A DNA stretch of 64,000 nucleotides from JAUIET01 sp039111475 (GCA_039111475.1 JBCCIP010000028.1:1-64000); one strand, 5' to 3'; positions 54,434 through 63,083 are shown, counted from the first letter of the stretch. Notes: generated by a model not told the origin, from the sequence alone. Made by a program: numbers and translations.

Positions 54434-54473
54434 GCCACAATTCGCCACAATTGATCGGCACATTGTCACAAAC
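54434..54473. promoter_or_regulatory. Phased direct repeats in sortase-regulator intergenic region
   Basis: GCCACAATT at 54434-54442 and 54444-54452 (10-bp period), plus a looser copy GTCACAAAC at 54465-54473, 21 bp after the second. The spacing puts the copies on one face of the helix, as expected for an OmpR-type dimer site. Confidence 0.55.
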
Positions 54474-54540
54474 GAGTGACTGGATTGCCCGGATTGCTGC
54501 AGATACTGACGGTGTTTAAAACGTAAACCCCGGAGGGCGC

Positions 54541-56787
54541 ATGCTATCACGCTTACACCAACAGATTTACACCCGGCGCGTGCCGCGCTACATGATTATT
54601 GAGGAAAGCCCCTCTGTGAAAAGAGCGCGGCGCAGGCGCGCCTACTGGACCACTGGTCTTGTGACATTGGTGCTTAGCCTTCTGCTAGGCGTAACCGTGG
54701 TGAATGCACAGCAACTACCCCAAACGAAAGCCGAAGTAGACACGCCGCAAACGGCCACGTTGAATGAACTGGGTGGCGGCGCATTATTGTTTAGAACAGA
54801 GCAACACGGCGCATATACGCCCGCCGTTACACAAAGTACCAAAGCCAACATGAACATCAATGGCATGCTGGCCAGGGTAACGGTCAAACAACGCTTCAAA
54901 AATCATACTGATCGCTGGCAGGAGGCCGTGTATGCGTTTCCATTGCCGGATCAAGCGGGCGTGGATTCCATGCGCATTGTTATAGGCGATAGGGAAATTG
55001 AAGGCGTCATTAAAGAACGCCAGAAGGCGCGCAAGGTGTTTGAGAAAGCCAAAGCCACCGGCAAGAAAGCCAGCCTGGTTGAGCAGCAACGCCCAAACAT
55101 GTTTACCAATGCCATTGCCAATATTGGCCCTGGCGAACAAGTGGACGTGGAAATCAGCTACTTGCAATCCGTGAGCTATGAGCACGGTCGTTTCAGCGTG
55201 CGTTTTCCCATGACGATTACCCCGCGCTATATCCCCGGCAATGCGCTGAACAACTCAGACATTGAGACCGCTGTGTTTGCCACAGGGCAGCATGGCTGGG
55301 CAGATGCGACTTCCCAGGTAGCCGATGCCCAGTTCATAACACCGCAACAACGACCAGACGGCCAACACACGCCAGGCGAAAACACCATCAGCATAGAAGG
55401 TCGCATTGATCTGGGCATGCCCATGCAAGCGATCAACAGCGCTTACCACCAGATGGCGCTGCAGCGCAGCGAGCATCACTACCGCTTCAGCCTGAGTGAG
55501 GGTGAGGTAGCAATGAATCAAGACTTTGTACTTACCTGGCAACCGCTGGTGGGCAGCGAACCAGAGGCTGCCGTGTTCAGTGAAACATTTGAAGGTGACA
55601 CCTACGCATTGTTGATGGTGGTGCCACCGTACTTTTCCGCAAACGAAGCCTCAACGCTCACCAACATGCCCAAAGAACAGATCTTCATTATTGATACATC
55701 CGGTTCTATGGGTGGCGTATCAATAGAACAGGCAAGAGCAAGCTTGCACGTTGCACTTGACCGCCTTAACCCACGCGATGCATTCAACATCATCGAGTTT
55801 AATTCTGTTACCCGATCCTTCTCGCCCCAGCCGGTGTTGGCATCACCTTCAAACCTTGCACAAGCACGGCGCATGGTGGATAGCCTGCAAGCAGACGGCG
55901 GTACTGAAATGCTGCCAGCGCTTAAACGTGCGATGACTCAAGTATCAGCAAAGGATGACACTGTGGTGAGTCAGATAGTGTTCATTACGGATGGCGCCGT
56001 GGGCAACGAACAAGCCCTGTTCTCAAGCATTGCAAACCATCTGAACGACAGACGATTGTTCACGGTAGGCATTGGCTCTGCACCCAACAGCCACTTTATG
56101 CGCAAGGCCAGCCAGTTTGGTCGCGGCAGCTTTACCCACATTGGTGACGTAAGCGAAGTGCAGGAAAAAATGGACGCGTTGCTGAGCAAGTTGGAGCGTC
56201 CGGTCATTACTGACCTGCACATTGATTGGCCCGTAAGTGCCGCAACAGAAGATTACCCTGCGGCTTTGCCCGACCTCTACAACGGCGAGCCGTTGATGCT
56301 CAGCACACGGCTAGAAGGCGAACTGCCTACCGGTAGCGAGCTCACGGCATCAATACGAGGCCGCAGTGCTGACCAACTGTGGAGGCGCGAATTGCTGATT
56401 ATGGGCAATGACCGAGAAAGCCCGGGCGTGGCCACACTGTGGGCGCGCCGAAAAATAGAAAGCCTGTTAGACAGCAAAAGCCTAGGTGCCACAGAGCAGA
56501 CCATTCGCCCCAAGGTACTGAAGGTAGCGCTTGCGCACAAGCTAATGAGCCCATACACCAGCTTCGTCGCCGTAGAGAAACGCCGCAGCCGGCCGCGGCA
56601 CGACGCACTGGACTCAAGCGCTGTGCCCAATGCCCGACCCAAAGGCCAGGTGCCACAAATCTTTGCCTACCCGCAAGGATCCACCGAAGCCAGAATCAGT
56701 TTTGTATGGGCTGCATTACTGCTGATCACCGCTTTGGTGTTCCGCGCCGCCGTACGACAGGAGCAACGTTATGTTCTCCGCGCTTGA
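54541..56787 (+). CDS. Sortase target protein, VIT/VWA type
   Basis: A 748-aa exported protein matching the marine proteobacterial sortase target family. It has a long signal region (charged RARRRR, then a hydrophobic helix TLVLSLLLGVTVVNAQ), a VIT domain (about residues 80-230, with RVTVKQRFKNHTDRWQEAVYAFPLP), and a VWA domain with DTSGSM and GGTEM metal-site residues. The C-terminus has the sorting-signal layout of a short motif (YPQGS, residues 710-714), a hydrophobic helix and a positive tail. The motif departs from the usual LPxTA. The sortase gene overlaps its end by 17 bp. Confidence 0.9.
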   Translation: MLSRLHQQIYTRRVPRYMIIEESPSVKRARRRRAYWTTGLVTLVLSLLLGVTVVNAQQLPQTKAEVDTPQTATLNELGGGALLFRTEQHGAYTPAVTQSTKANMNINGMLARVTVKQRFKNHTDRWQEAVYAFPLPDQAGVDSMRIVIGDREIEGVIKERQKARKVFEKAKATGKKASLVEQQRPNMFTNAIANIGPGEQVDVEISYLQSVSYEHGRFSVRFPMTITPRYIPGNALNNSDIETAVFATGQHGWADATSQVADAQFITPQQRPDGQHTPGENTISIEGRIDLGMPMQAINSAYHQMALQRSEHHYRFSLSEGEVAMNQDFVLTWQPLVGSEPEAAVFSETFEGDTYALLMVVPPYFSANEASTLTNMPKEQIFIIDTSGSMGGVSIEQARASLHVALDRLNPRDAFNIIEFNSVTRSFSPQPVLASPSNLAQARRMVDSLQADGGTEMLPALKRAMTQVSAKDDTVVSQIVFITDGAVGNEQALFSSIANHLNDRRLFTVGIGSAPNSHFMRKASQFGRGSFTHIGDVSEVQEKMDALLSKLERPVITDLHIDWPVSAATEDYPAALPDLYNGEPLMLSTRLEGELPTGSELTASIRGRSADQLWRRELLIMGNDRESPGVATLWARRKIESLLDSKSLGATEQTIRPKVLKVALAHKLMSPYTSFVAVEKRRSRPRHDALDSSAVPNARPKGQVPQIFAYPQGSTEARISFVWAALLLITALVFRAAVRQEQRYVLRA

Positions 56788-57430
56788 TATTAATCCGCTG
56801 CGTGTAATGCGACGCAGCACGCCCCATCGGCAACGCACCGCCATGTACCACAGCATGAGCGCATTGCTCTTGCTGCTGTCGGTATCGCAGGCGTTGAACG
56901 GCGCCTGGGTACACGCGAAAGCCTCATTAGCGCAAATACTGATTGCCAATGCATGGAGTGACGTACGCGAAGGGCAGGGCAGCGTGCAAAAACCCTGGCC
57001 CTGGGCCGACACATGGCCAGTGGCGCGCATTCAGTACCGTGGAGACACACCGCGCGAGCTCTACGTGCTGGCCGGCGCACAAGGAAACTCATTGGCGTTT
57101 GGCCCAGGCCATTTGTTTGGCTCGGCGCTGCCAGGTGAAACCGGCGTGAGTATTGTGGGTGGCCACCGCGACACACACTTTGCTTTCTTGCAACACGCCA
57201 GCCTAGGCGACTCACTGATCGTTACCCCCGCCAATGGCGACGCCAAGCGGTACGTGATAACAAACAAGGCAGTCGCTAACAGTCTTACAAACCCCTTACT
57301 GGCTATGCCTTACCGCTCGCAGCTAATGCTAGTGACCTGCTACCCATTCAATGCCGTGCAATCAGGCCCGCTTCGCTACGTGGTAACCGCCGAACTTGAC
57401 ACACCAGCACAACAGGAAACTTTACTATGA
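56771..57430 (+). CDS. Class GN (marine proteobacterial) sortase
   Basis: A 219-aa transpeptidase. An N-terminal membrane anchor (SMSALLLLLSVSQAL) is followed by the sortase barrel. The catalytic residues are His132 in GGHRDTHF, Cys190 in LVTCYPF and Arg202 in GPLRYVV. The partner substrate is encoded immediately upstream, with overlapping reading frames, and AGGAG precedes the ATG. It should cleave the target's C-terminal motif and attach the protein to a yet unknown acceptor. Confidence 0.93.
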   Translation: MFSALDINPLRVMRRSTPHRQRTAMYHSMSALLLLLSVSQALNGAWVHAKASLAQILIANAWSDVREGQGSVQKPWPWADTWPVARIQYRGDTPRELYVLAGAQGNSLAFGPGHLFGSALPGETGVSIVGGHRDTHFAFLQHASLGDSLIVTPANGDAKRYVITNKAVANSLTNPLLAMPYRSQLMLVTCYPFNAVQSGPLRYVVTAELDTPAQQETLL

Positions 57431-57822
57431 ATACCAATGAAACGTATACAGAACTCTACGCCGTCTTAAACCCGGCACAAATGAAAGCCTGCAAAGCGTC
57501 AAAGCTTCGCAACATCCACGTAGAAACACCGGAACAACAGTATCTGTTTTTGAAGTTGAATCGTGATCACGCGGAGCGAATAGCCCATGACTGGACGGCC
57601 AAGCATTATGGTGCGGCCTATGTGGTTCGCATCAGTGTCAGCGAGACATATCTTGATCGTTGTAAGCGAATGAGTATTGCCTATGCGGAGCATGAAGAAT
57701 ACCGTGTGTGCGCCTCAGATTTATCGTCATTGCATTGGTATGTGAATGGGACGATCGCTGTTATGACGGTTTATTGGAAGCCGAATCATCAGCCAATAAA
57801 GGAAGTGGTTAGTTTTGGGTAG
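57427..57822 (+). CDS. Small protein of the 'ADP-ribosylation/crystallin J1' type, coupled to sortase
   Basis: A 131-aa protein. By pattern recall it resembles a family of small proteins often annotated 'ADP-ribosylation/crystallin J1': LYAVLNPAQM, then LNRDHAERIAHDW, AAYVVRISVSETYLDR, and a C-terminal EHEEYRVCASDLSSLHWYV-type end. This is a remembered resemblance, not a search. The ATG overlaps the sortase TGA by 4 bp, so it is translated with the sortase. No signal peptide. Its activity is unknown. Confidence 0.65.
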   Translation: MNTNETYTELYAVLNPAQMKACKASKLRNIHVETPEQQYLFLKLNRDHAERIAHDWTAKHYGAAYVVRISVSETYLDRCKRMSIAYAEHEEYRVCASDLSSLHWYVNGTIAVMTVYWKPNHQPIKEVVSFG

Positions 57823-57918
57823 GATATTTCCCGCAATAAAGATGAGTGTTAGGCGCTAAACGTAAAATAATCGCTATATTTTTTCAAAAAAATAATCTTT
57901 AAAAAACAATATCTTATC

Positions 57919-57946
57919 TTGACAAAAAAATAAACAATGTTAGATT
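57919..57946 (+). promoter_or_regulatory. Promoter upstream of Flp pilin
   Basis: A perfect TTGACA (57919-57924) and TAGATT (57941-57946) are 16 bp apart. The transcript to the pilin ATG would have a leader of about 360 nt. Confidence 0.6.
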
Positions 57947-57959
57947 ATAACGCTAACAT
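57937..57959. promoter_or_regulatory. Palindrome overlapping the Tad promoter
   Basis: ATGTTAG / CTAACAT, perfect 7-bp arms separated by 9 bp, covers the -10 element. ATGTTAG occurs again at 58024-58030, and TTAG-GCG-CTAA at 57849-57859. This looks like an operator set. Confidence 0.5.
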
Positions 57960-58311
57960 GTTGTATTTGGCGCTTCCATTACATAGGAAAATACCGTCTA
58001 TATCTTTATCGCAACAAATTAAAATGTTAGTCTCGGTTCATAAAAGAAATATGCGTTAGTTAAATGGAATTTTGGACGGCATTAATGTTTGCGAAAGATA
58101 TAAGCATAAAAACAGGGTTGAATGCCTACCTGATATCAGTCTGCGTTGGACCGCTCAGCGCGAGCGGTAGGCGTTGTATTCGCGCAATCGCACACAATTA
58201 CTCAAGACGCTCGTCGCGCCTCTATTTTGGCCTTGCAAGGGATTCGGTTTCTATTGGCGGCGGAAGAATTCGGCCACCTTTTTAATCAATATGGAGCAAT
58301 AGGAGCAAGCC

Positions 58312-58587
58312 ATGAAAATTGAGAGCAAAAAGCACCACGGCCTGCGAAAGCAACGCGGGCAGGGCATGACCGAGTATATTGTGATTGTGGCGCTAATCGC
58401 TATTTCGGCGATCAGTGTGTTCGCTTTATTCGGTGATACGGTTGAAAACCAGGTGGCCGGCATGGCGTCTGAGCTAGCTGGCGGCGATGGTACCGCCGCA
58501 CAAGGTGCAGCGAACACGGCTGCTGCTGCCGCTGTTACCGACGCAGCGACGACAAATACATTGACTAACTACACCGGCAATAACTAA
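58312..58587 (+). CDS. flp: Flp-type type IVb pilin precursor
   Basis: A 91-aa prepilin. A short charged leader ends at RG, followed by QGMTEYIVIVALIAI, so cleavage after the Gly places the required Glu at position +5. The rest is a short Ala/Thr-rich domain ending in NYTGNN. AGGAG lies upstream. It heads the Tad genes and is the likely fibre subunit. Confidence 0.85.
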   Translation: MKIESKKHHGLRKQRGQGMTEYIVIVALIAISAISVFALFGDTVENQVAGMASELAGGDGTAAQGAANTAAAAAVTDAATTNTLTNYTGNN

Positions 58588-58626
58588 GCGCTCATAGGCC
58601 TTGTGCTAGCTGCCGGGAAGTCATTG

Positions 58627-58652
58627 AGCCCATTTCATATTTGAAAGGGGCT
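58627..58652 (+). promoter_or_regulatory. Hairpin covering the ribosome binding site of the TadG-like gene
   Basis: AGCCCATTTCA / TGAAAGGGGCT (58627-58637 and 58642-58652), 10 of 11 positions pair, loop TATT. The 3' arm contains the AGGGG that serves GTG 58655. It would separate high pilin from low downstream expression. Confidence 0.55.
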
Positions 58653-58654
58653 GC

Positions 58655-61267
58655 GTGTTTACAGTGTGCCGGACGCAGACGCTTCCGGGCGCTAGCAGGT
58701 TGCAGAGTATTAGAATGTTACCTCCAGTGAGAACTTACGCGAAACGTGCGGCAAAGCATGCCCAAAATGGTCAGGCGTTGCCGATTGGTTTGGCCCTGAT
58801 ACTGATGGGTGCGCTCGCCACCCTGGTGTTGTTCAACACCGGCAAACTCGCGTCTGAGAAATCCAATCTGGCCAATACCGCCGATGCAGCAGTGTACAGC
58901 GGCTTGGTATGGCAGGCGAGAACACTTAATTTTCAGGCCTATACCAACCGTGCCATGGTCGCCAATCAAGTGTCTATGGCGCAGTTGGTGAGTATCGGCT
59001 CGTGGACGAATTATGGTCGCATCAGCGCGCAAAACGTGGATTACGCAATAGGCTGGATTCCGGTAGTTGCGCCGTTTACCAGCGCCGCAGTAAACATAAT
59101 GACTCAGGTTGAAAACATTGTGCAGAGTGCCGTTAAGGTGGCGATACCCATTATTGATGCGATCAATGGCGTGTTGAGTATTGCTCAGGAAGCGGTTTAC
59201 AACGCGAGCTACGTTGTAACGCCGGAAGTAGTGAGCAGTATTGTTAAGTCAAATGACCCACGCTACCGAGCGTCATCAACATACGCGTTGGCTGCGCAGG
59301 CAAGAAACTCTGCGGCCTGGGAGGACTTGACTCAGCGTTATTCCGGCAGCGGTGAGGAAATTCATCGCAAAGTGACTGTTATCGAGAGTTCTCGTGACCG
59401 ATTTAGTTCGGACAGGGGTTGGAACCGGATGAAGCCACTGCCGTCTCGAATCTATGTAACCCCTATTGATCGTTTCAAGATCGTCAAAGAAGGTAGCACC
59501 AGACTGGTTCGTTCTGGCGACTCCTGGGAATGGCGGGGTAAAGATACCTTGTCAGTTCATTGGGATCACTTCAGTTGCTGGCGATGCAAATGGCGCAGTG
59601 AGGAACTGCCGATGGGCTGGGGGCAGAATTACGCCTACTCTGATTCGCAGTGCCCCGGTGGCGACTGTTCGGGCTGGATGAGAAGCAATCCGCGTGCGGA
59701 GGAGTTGGCTGATCTGGAAGGTGAGTCCCTGGGCGATATCTACAGCGGCGTGAAATCGCATCGTTCGCTAAAAGACCTGAGTAACAACAGCCGTGACGTT
59801 CGCGTGACGTTGCATGTAGAGATAGAAGTTGGCAATGGCAATGTTCGCACGGCTGAGAAAATCAACCAGCTCGGCTCCGCCAACCCGCCAGACGGACAAT
59901 TAGCGACCGGCCTTGAGCCCGGACTTTTCTACACAGACGATTACTACGCCGACGATGACATGGCGTCTATGAGTTCTGCGGAAGTGTTTTTTGAAAGACC
60001 TGTTCTGGCGGCGGGTGATCAACTGCAGGTGGCCGGTGTTGGTGGCGTGCATGAGTACGCGAACTTATTCAATCCTTATTGGGATGTGCGTCTGATCGAA
60101 GTGTCTGAAAAAGAAAGGCAGCTGGCCTGGTTAAGCAGAGATTCTGCGGTGTCGGGCCAGGTCATTGCCCGTTTTGCGCGTCAGGCCGCCGCCAAAGGGC
60201 TGGCAAGGAACACGGAGCTGGCCAGCGAAACCATCAACAATGCAACTGTTTCCAATGTGGCTCGATACGCAAGCTTAGGCGACAGAGCTGTGAATACTCT
60301 GAGCAGTGGAATATTGGAGGATGTTGTCAGGGATGACGTATTGGGCGCGCTACAAAACATCGCCACGAATGCCTTATCAAATTACGCCGCTAGCTCGCTT
60401 GGTGGTGAGATAGGCGGCTTTGCGGCGGATGCCCTGGCGGACGGCGAGCTATCGACGGATGATCTAAGCCGCGCGGCCAGGGATGCACTTGGCGACAGGT
60501 TGGAAGGTACGCAATTGGCCGACGCGGTTGCGCTTGGCGAAGGCATTGCAGCGGATGCAGGCAACCTTCCTGATGTGCTTATCGCGCAGGCTGGTCTGGC
60601 CGATACGGCAGACCGCTTGAACGAGCAATTGAAAGCGCTGGGCAGTGATATGGGTGAGGATATTATTGCCTCCTTGAATGAGCAGTTCTCAGCTGAAATT
60701 GAGCTAAAAGAACAACTGGAGTCATTAGGCAGTTCCCTTGAAGTAGTTGGCGAAAATTTTGAGGCGCAAGTTAGTGACATTTCAAACGAGTTGTTGGCGG
60801 GCGCTCAAGACAGTATCAATGCTCAGCTAGACGGTCTTGAGCAGCAGTTCAGAGACAGCTATGGCGAAGAGATTTCGCTGGATCGCGATGAGATTCTCGG
60901 TACGTTTACTGGCCGTTTTGACGACATAGCGGAAGGGTTAATTGGCGAGTCGTCAGACGCAGTGCAAGCCACTGTTGAAGGGGTGCAAGACGCGATTTCT
61001 GAACACTTTGCCAGTCTCGAGATTAATCCGGACTCTGTGAGTAATGGGCTTTACCAGAAAGCCAATGAATTTGTGGGTGAACAGGCCAGTGCCGCTGAAG
61101 AGCAGATTCAAGCAGCGCTTAATGAAGCTGGTGAGTTGATCGTTGAAGTAAGCGACGAACAAATAGAAGGCGCCATTGAGGAAGCCAATGAAACTGTAAA
61201 CGACATCATCGAGGACTACCGGGCAGCGCCCGAAGAGCGCCTCCGCTTACCAAGGTATGGGGGTTAA
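58655..61267 (+). CDS. Large TadG-like pilus assembly protein
   Basis: A protein of about 870 aa. The N-terminal Tad domain has GQALPIGLALILMGALATLVLF (one membrane helix), then NLANTADAAVYSGLVWQAR and AYTNRAMVANQVSMAQ. A cysteine pair region in the middle reads CWRC and, about 30 residues on, CPGGDC (near residue 310-340), perhaps disulfides. The last 250 residues are acidic, Ala/Glu-rich coiled coil. It is far longer than the usual TadG. GTG 58655 follows AGGGG; ATG 58715 is an alternative start. The stop overlaps the next gene's frame. Confidence 0.8.
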   Translation: MFTVCRTQTLPGASRLQSIRMLPPVRTYAKRAAKHAQNGQALPIGLALILMGALATLVLFNTGKLASEKSNLANTADAAVYSGLVWQARTLNFQAYTNRAMVANQVSMAQLVSIGSWTNYGRISAQNVDYAIGWIPVVAPFTSAAVNIMTQVENIVQSAVKVAIPIIDAINGVLSIAQEAVYNASYVVTPEVVSSIVKSNDPRYRASSTYALAAQARNSAAWEDLTQRYSGSGEEIHRKVTVIESSRDRFSSDRGWNRMKPLPSRIYVTPIDRFKIVKEGSTRLVRSGDSWEWRGKDTLSVHWDHFSCWRCKWRSEELPMGWGQNYAYSDSQCPGGDCSGWMRSNPRAEELADLEGESLGDIYSGVKSHRSLKDLSNNSRDVRVTLHVEIEVGNGNVRTAEKINQLGSANPPDGQLATGLEPGLFYTDDYYADDDMASMSSAEVFFERPVLAAGDQLQVAGVGGVHEYANLFNPYWDVRLIEVSEKERQLAWLSRDSAVSGQVIARFARQAAAKGLARNTELASETINNATVSNVARYASLGDRAVNTLSSGILEDVVRDDVLGALQNIATNALSNYAASSLGGEIGGFAADALADGELSTDDLSRAARDALGDRLEGTQLADAVALGEGIAADAGNLPDVLIAQAGLADTADRLNEQLKALGSDMGEDIIASLNEQFSAEIELKEQLESLGSSLEVVGENFEAQVSDISNELLAGAQDSINAQLDGLEQQFRDSYGEEISLDRDEILGTFTGRFDDIAEGLIGESSDAVQATVEGVQDAISEHFASLEINPDSVSNGLYQKANEFVGEQASAAEEQIQAALNEAGELIVEVSDEQIEGAIEEANETVNDIIEDYRAAPEERLRLPRYGG

Positions 61268-61268
61268 T

Positions 61269-62090
61269 ATGCGCACCTCGATACTGTTTACGCGCGGCAA
61301 ACAGACCGGTGGTGCCTTGGTTGAGTTTGTTCTGGTCGCCAGTGTTTTGGCACCACTTCTGATATTGATGCCCACGCTGGCCAAAAATGCGGACGTATCA
61401 ATGGCAACCTCACAGGCTGCAAGATATGGTGCCTGGGAGCAAACGGTTATTGTGAAAGGTGGCGATGAGTTGGCAACTGAAATCAATAATCGCTTTTACG
61501 CGAAGGCCAATGTAGGAATCAACTCCGCACCGGGCGCACTGTCTGGAGACAGTGTGCAGCGTCAATTTTGGGGCGGTGCAGGCATGTCTGACCGCTTGTT
61601 CTCGGCCGGCGAAGAAGGTATAGGCGTGCAGGTCAGTGAGAGCAGCCTTGGCGGAAAAGCCGGTCAAGTGGAGTCAGCCATCCACAAGTTTGGCAACGCC
61701 ATCGGCTCAATCGTGCCAGATTCTGAATGGGACCTAGGTGGTGGCAAACTCTACACGGTAGACGTGGGCCTTGAAATTAAAGACGACATCTTCGTAAACG
61801 AAGAATCTTCCGGGCAAGGCTGTGATGGTGAGCAAGCCCAAGCGAAAGCCTGTGTTACTCAGCGCTCGGCGATACTAACCGACACCTGGGGTGCAAGAGG
61901 GCCTGGGCAAGTGCAACAGCGGGTTCGCTCACTGGTACCGGGCGGCGCGCTCGAACCCTTTGGCGAGGTTGTGGCCTCGGCGGGTGAGGTACTGCCTCTT
62001 TTTCAAGAGCTGAAAGACCTTGATGGCGCGTTTGGTTTGGTGATGCCGGATGTGTTGCCCGAAGACCGTTACGGCACAGAAGAAAAATAG
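61269..62090 (+). CDS. TadE-like pilus assembly protein
   Basis: A 273-aa protein. The N-terminal prepilin-like segment GGALVEFVLVASVLAPLLIL fits the TadE pseudopilin family, where a Glu follows the cleavage site. The remaining periplasmic part contains two cysteines (QGCDGEQAQAKACV). ATG 61269 is chosen because GGGG sits five bases upstream; ATG 61257 overlaps the preceding gene and is too close to its AAGG. Confidence 0.78.
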   Translation: MRTSILFTRGKQTGGALVEFVLVASVLAPLLILMPTLAKNADVSMATSQAARYGAWEQTVIVKGGDELATEINNRFYAKANVGINSAPGALSGDSVQRQFWGGAGMSDRLFSAGEEGIGVQVSESSLGGKAGQVESAIHKFGNAIGSIVPDSEWDLGGGKLYTVDVGLEIKDDIFVNEESSGQGCDGEQAQAKACVTQRSAILTDTWGARGPGQVQQRVRSLVPGGALEPFGEVVASAGEVLPLFQELKDLDGAFGLVMPDVLPEDRYGTEEK

Positions 62091-62101
62091 GGTTCTAACG
62101 A

Positions 62102-62857
62102 ATGAACAAAGCCGAACCAAGAACATTCCGCCTCGAATCCAGAAAACGTGATTATTACCGTGTTGTTGGTGGGTTTCTGCCCGGCTTTTTACTGGTGTGG
62201 GTTTCCTTACTTAGGCCTAACCACGCGCTTGCGCTGGATATTCAACACATCGAACACCCGCCGCTTACTTCCCTGAACTGGGTGGGTGAGCGCATTGAGC
62301 ACAATGGCATGCCAATGCAAATTCTGCAGCTTAATTCAGAACTGGGTACCGAAGAACTGTTTTCATTCTACAGAGAGCTTTGGCGGTCTATGCACAGGCC
62401 AGACCAGCAAGCCACGGTAGAGCGGTCTGTAGGCGAGTGGCAAATGATCTCTACCTTGCTGGATAACCACAATGTGGTTGTGCAGGCTAAACCGTCGCCG
62501 AACGGTCTTGAAGGGTTTATGTCGGCAACGCCTTTGGATCAACAACCCACGCAAAGCGAGATTGCGCGCCACTTTCCAAGGCAATGGGGTACTCAACTGG
62601 TTTCCAGTACGCAATCCAACGATGGCGGTGTTAAGGCAACAACGCTGGTGCTAAAGAATACTCATACGCTGGCGTCAAACCACGAATTTTACACACGCAC
62701 CATGCAAGCTAATGGCTGGACTCTATCTCACCAGAATACGCAGCTTGGTGGCAGTGTGCTGTTTTTTGATAACAGCGACGGCGCTATTGAAATGGCGATT
62801 CGGCGCGAGAGTAGCAACACGGTGATCTTCGCCAATGTGCGAGGTGAGGGCGTATGA
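62102..62857 (+). CDS. Tad-locus secreted protein of unknown function
   Basis: A 251-aa protein with a signal or anchor helix (LPGFLLVWVSLL, then ALALD). The mature part has two similar modules: LGTEELFSFYREL followed by a beta-rich stretch, and SNHEFYTRTMQANGWTLSHQ, both alpha/beta and ending in VIFANVRGEG. I do not recognise the family. Its location inside the Tad gene run and ATGA overlap with the next gene imply a role in pilus assembly. Confidence 0.72.
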   Translation: MNKAEPRTFRLESRKRDYYRVVGGFLPGFLLVWVSLLRPNHALALDIQHIEHPPLTSLNWVGERIEHNGMPMQILQLNSELGTEELFSFYRELWRSMHRPDQQATVERSVGEWQMISTLLDNHNVVVQAKPSPNGLEGFMSATPLDQQPTQSEIARHFPRQWGTQLVSSTQSNDGGVKATTLVLKNTHTLASNHEFYTRTMQANGWTLSHQNTQLGGSVLFFDNSDGAIEMAIRRESSNTVIFANVRGEGV

Positions 62858-63072
62858 GCGCGCGCATTGCGTCACCCAGACTTCCCAATAAACCAAATTT
62901 TGCGAGGCGTCAGCGCGGGTCAACATCTACCGAATGGACGGTGGCCACTCTGATTTTGCTGGCCGCACTGTGCGTACCGGCTGGTGCCAATGGTCAATCG
63001 GTGATGGGATTCATGATGGAGTCGTTGCAGAACTTTCATAAACACACCACTTACGTTTATTCACTTCCTTAA
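62854..63072 (+). CDS. Small prepilin-like protein (minor pilin)
   Basis: A 72-aa protein with a basic N-terminus, then RGSTSTEWTVATLILLAAL. Cleavage after the Gly gives STSTE with Glu at +5, exactly as in type IV prepilins. The C-terminal part is short (27 aa). It overlaps the preceding gene by ATGA. Likely a minor pilin of the Tad system. Confidence 0.72.
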   Translation: MSARIASPRLPNKPNFARRQRGSTSTEWTVATLILLAALCVPAGANGQSVMGFMMESLQNFHKHTTYVYSLP

Positions 63073-63083
63073 GGAGTAATGCG

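Larger units (their letters stand above)
57823..58311. other. AT-rich promoter region of the Tad/Flp locus
   Basis: About 490 bp with no convincing gene. The first 240 bp are markedly AT-rich compared with the rest of the window. A promoter and palindromes lie at 57919-57959. A hairpin CCGCTC/GAGCGG is at 58151-58167. A 73-codon frame at 58064-58285 lacks a ribosome binding site and similarity. Confidence 0.65.

Noticed and set aside
58064..58285. A 73-codon frame before the Flp pilin
   Set aside because: No ribosome binding site, no family resemblance, and it lies in a leader region with hairpins.
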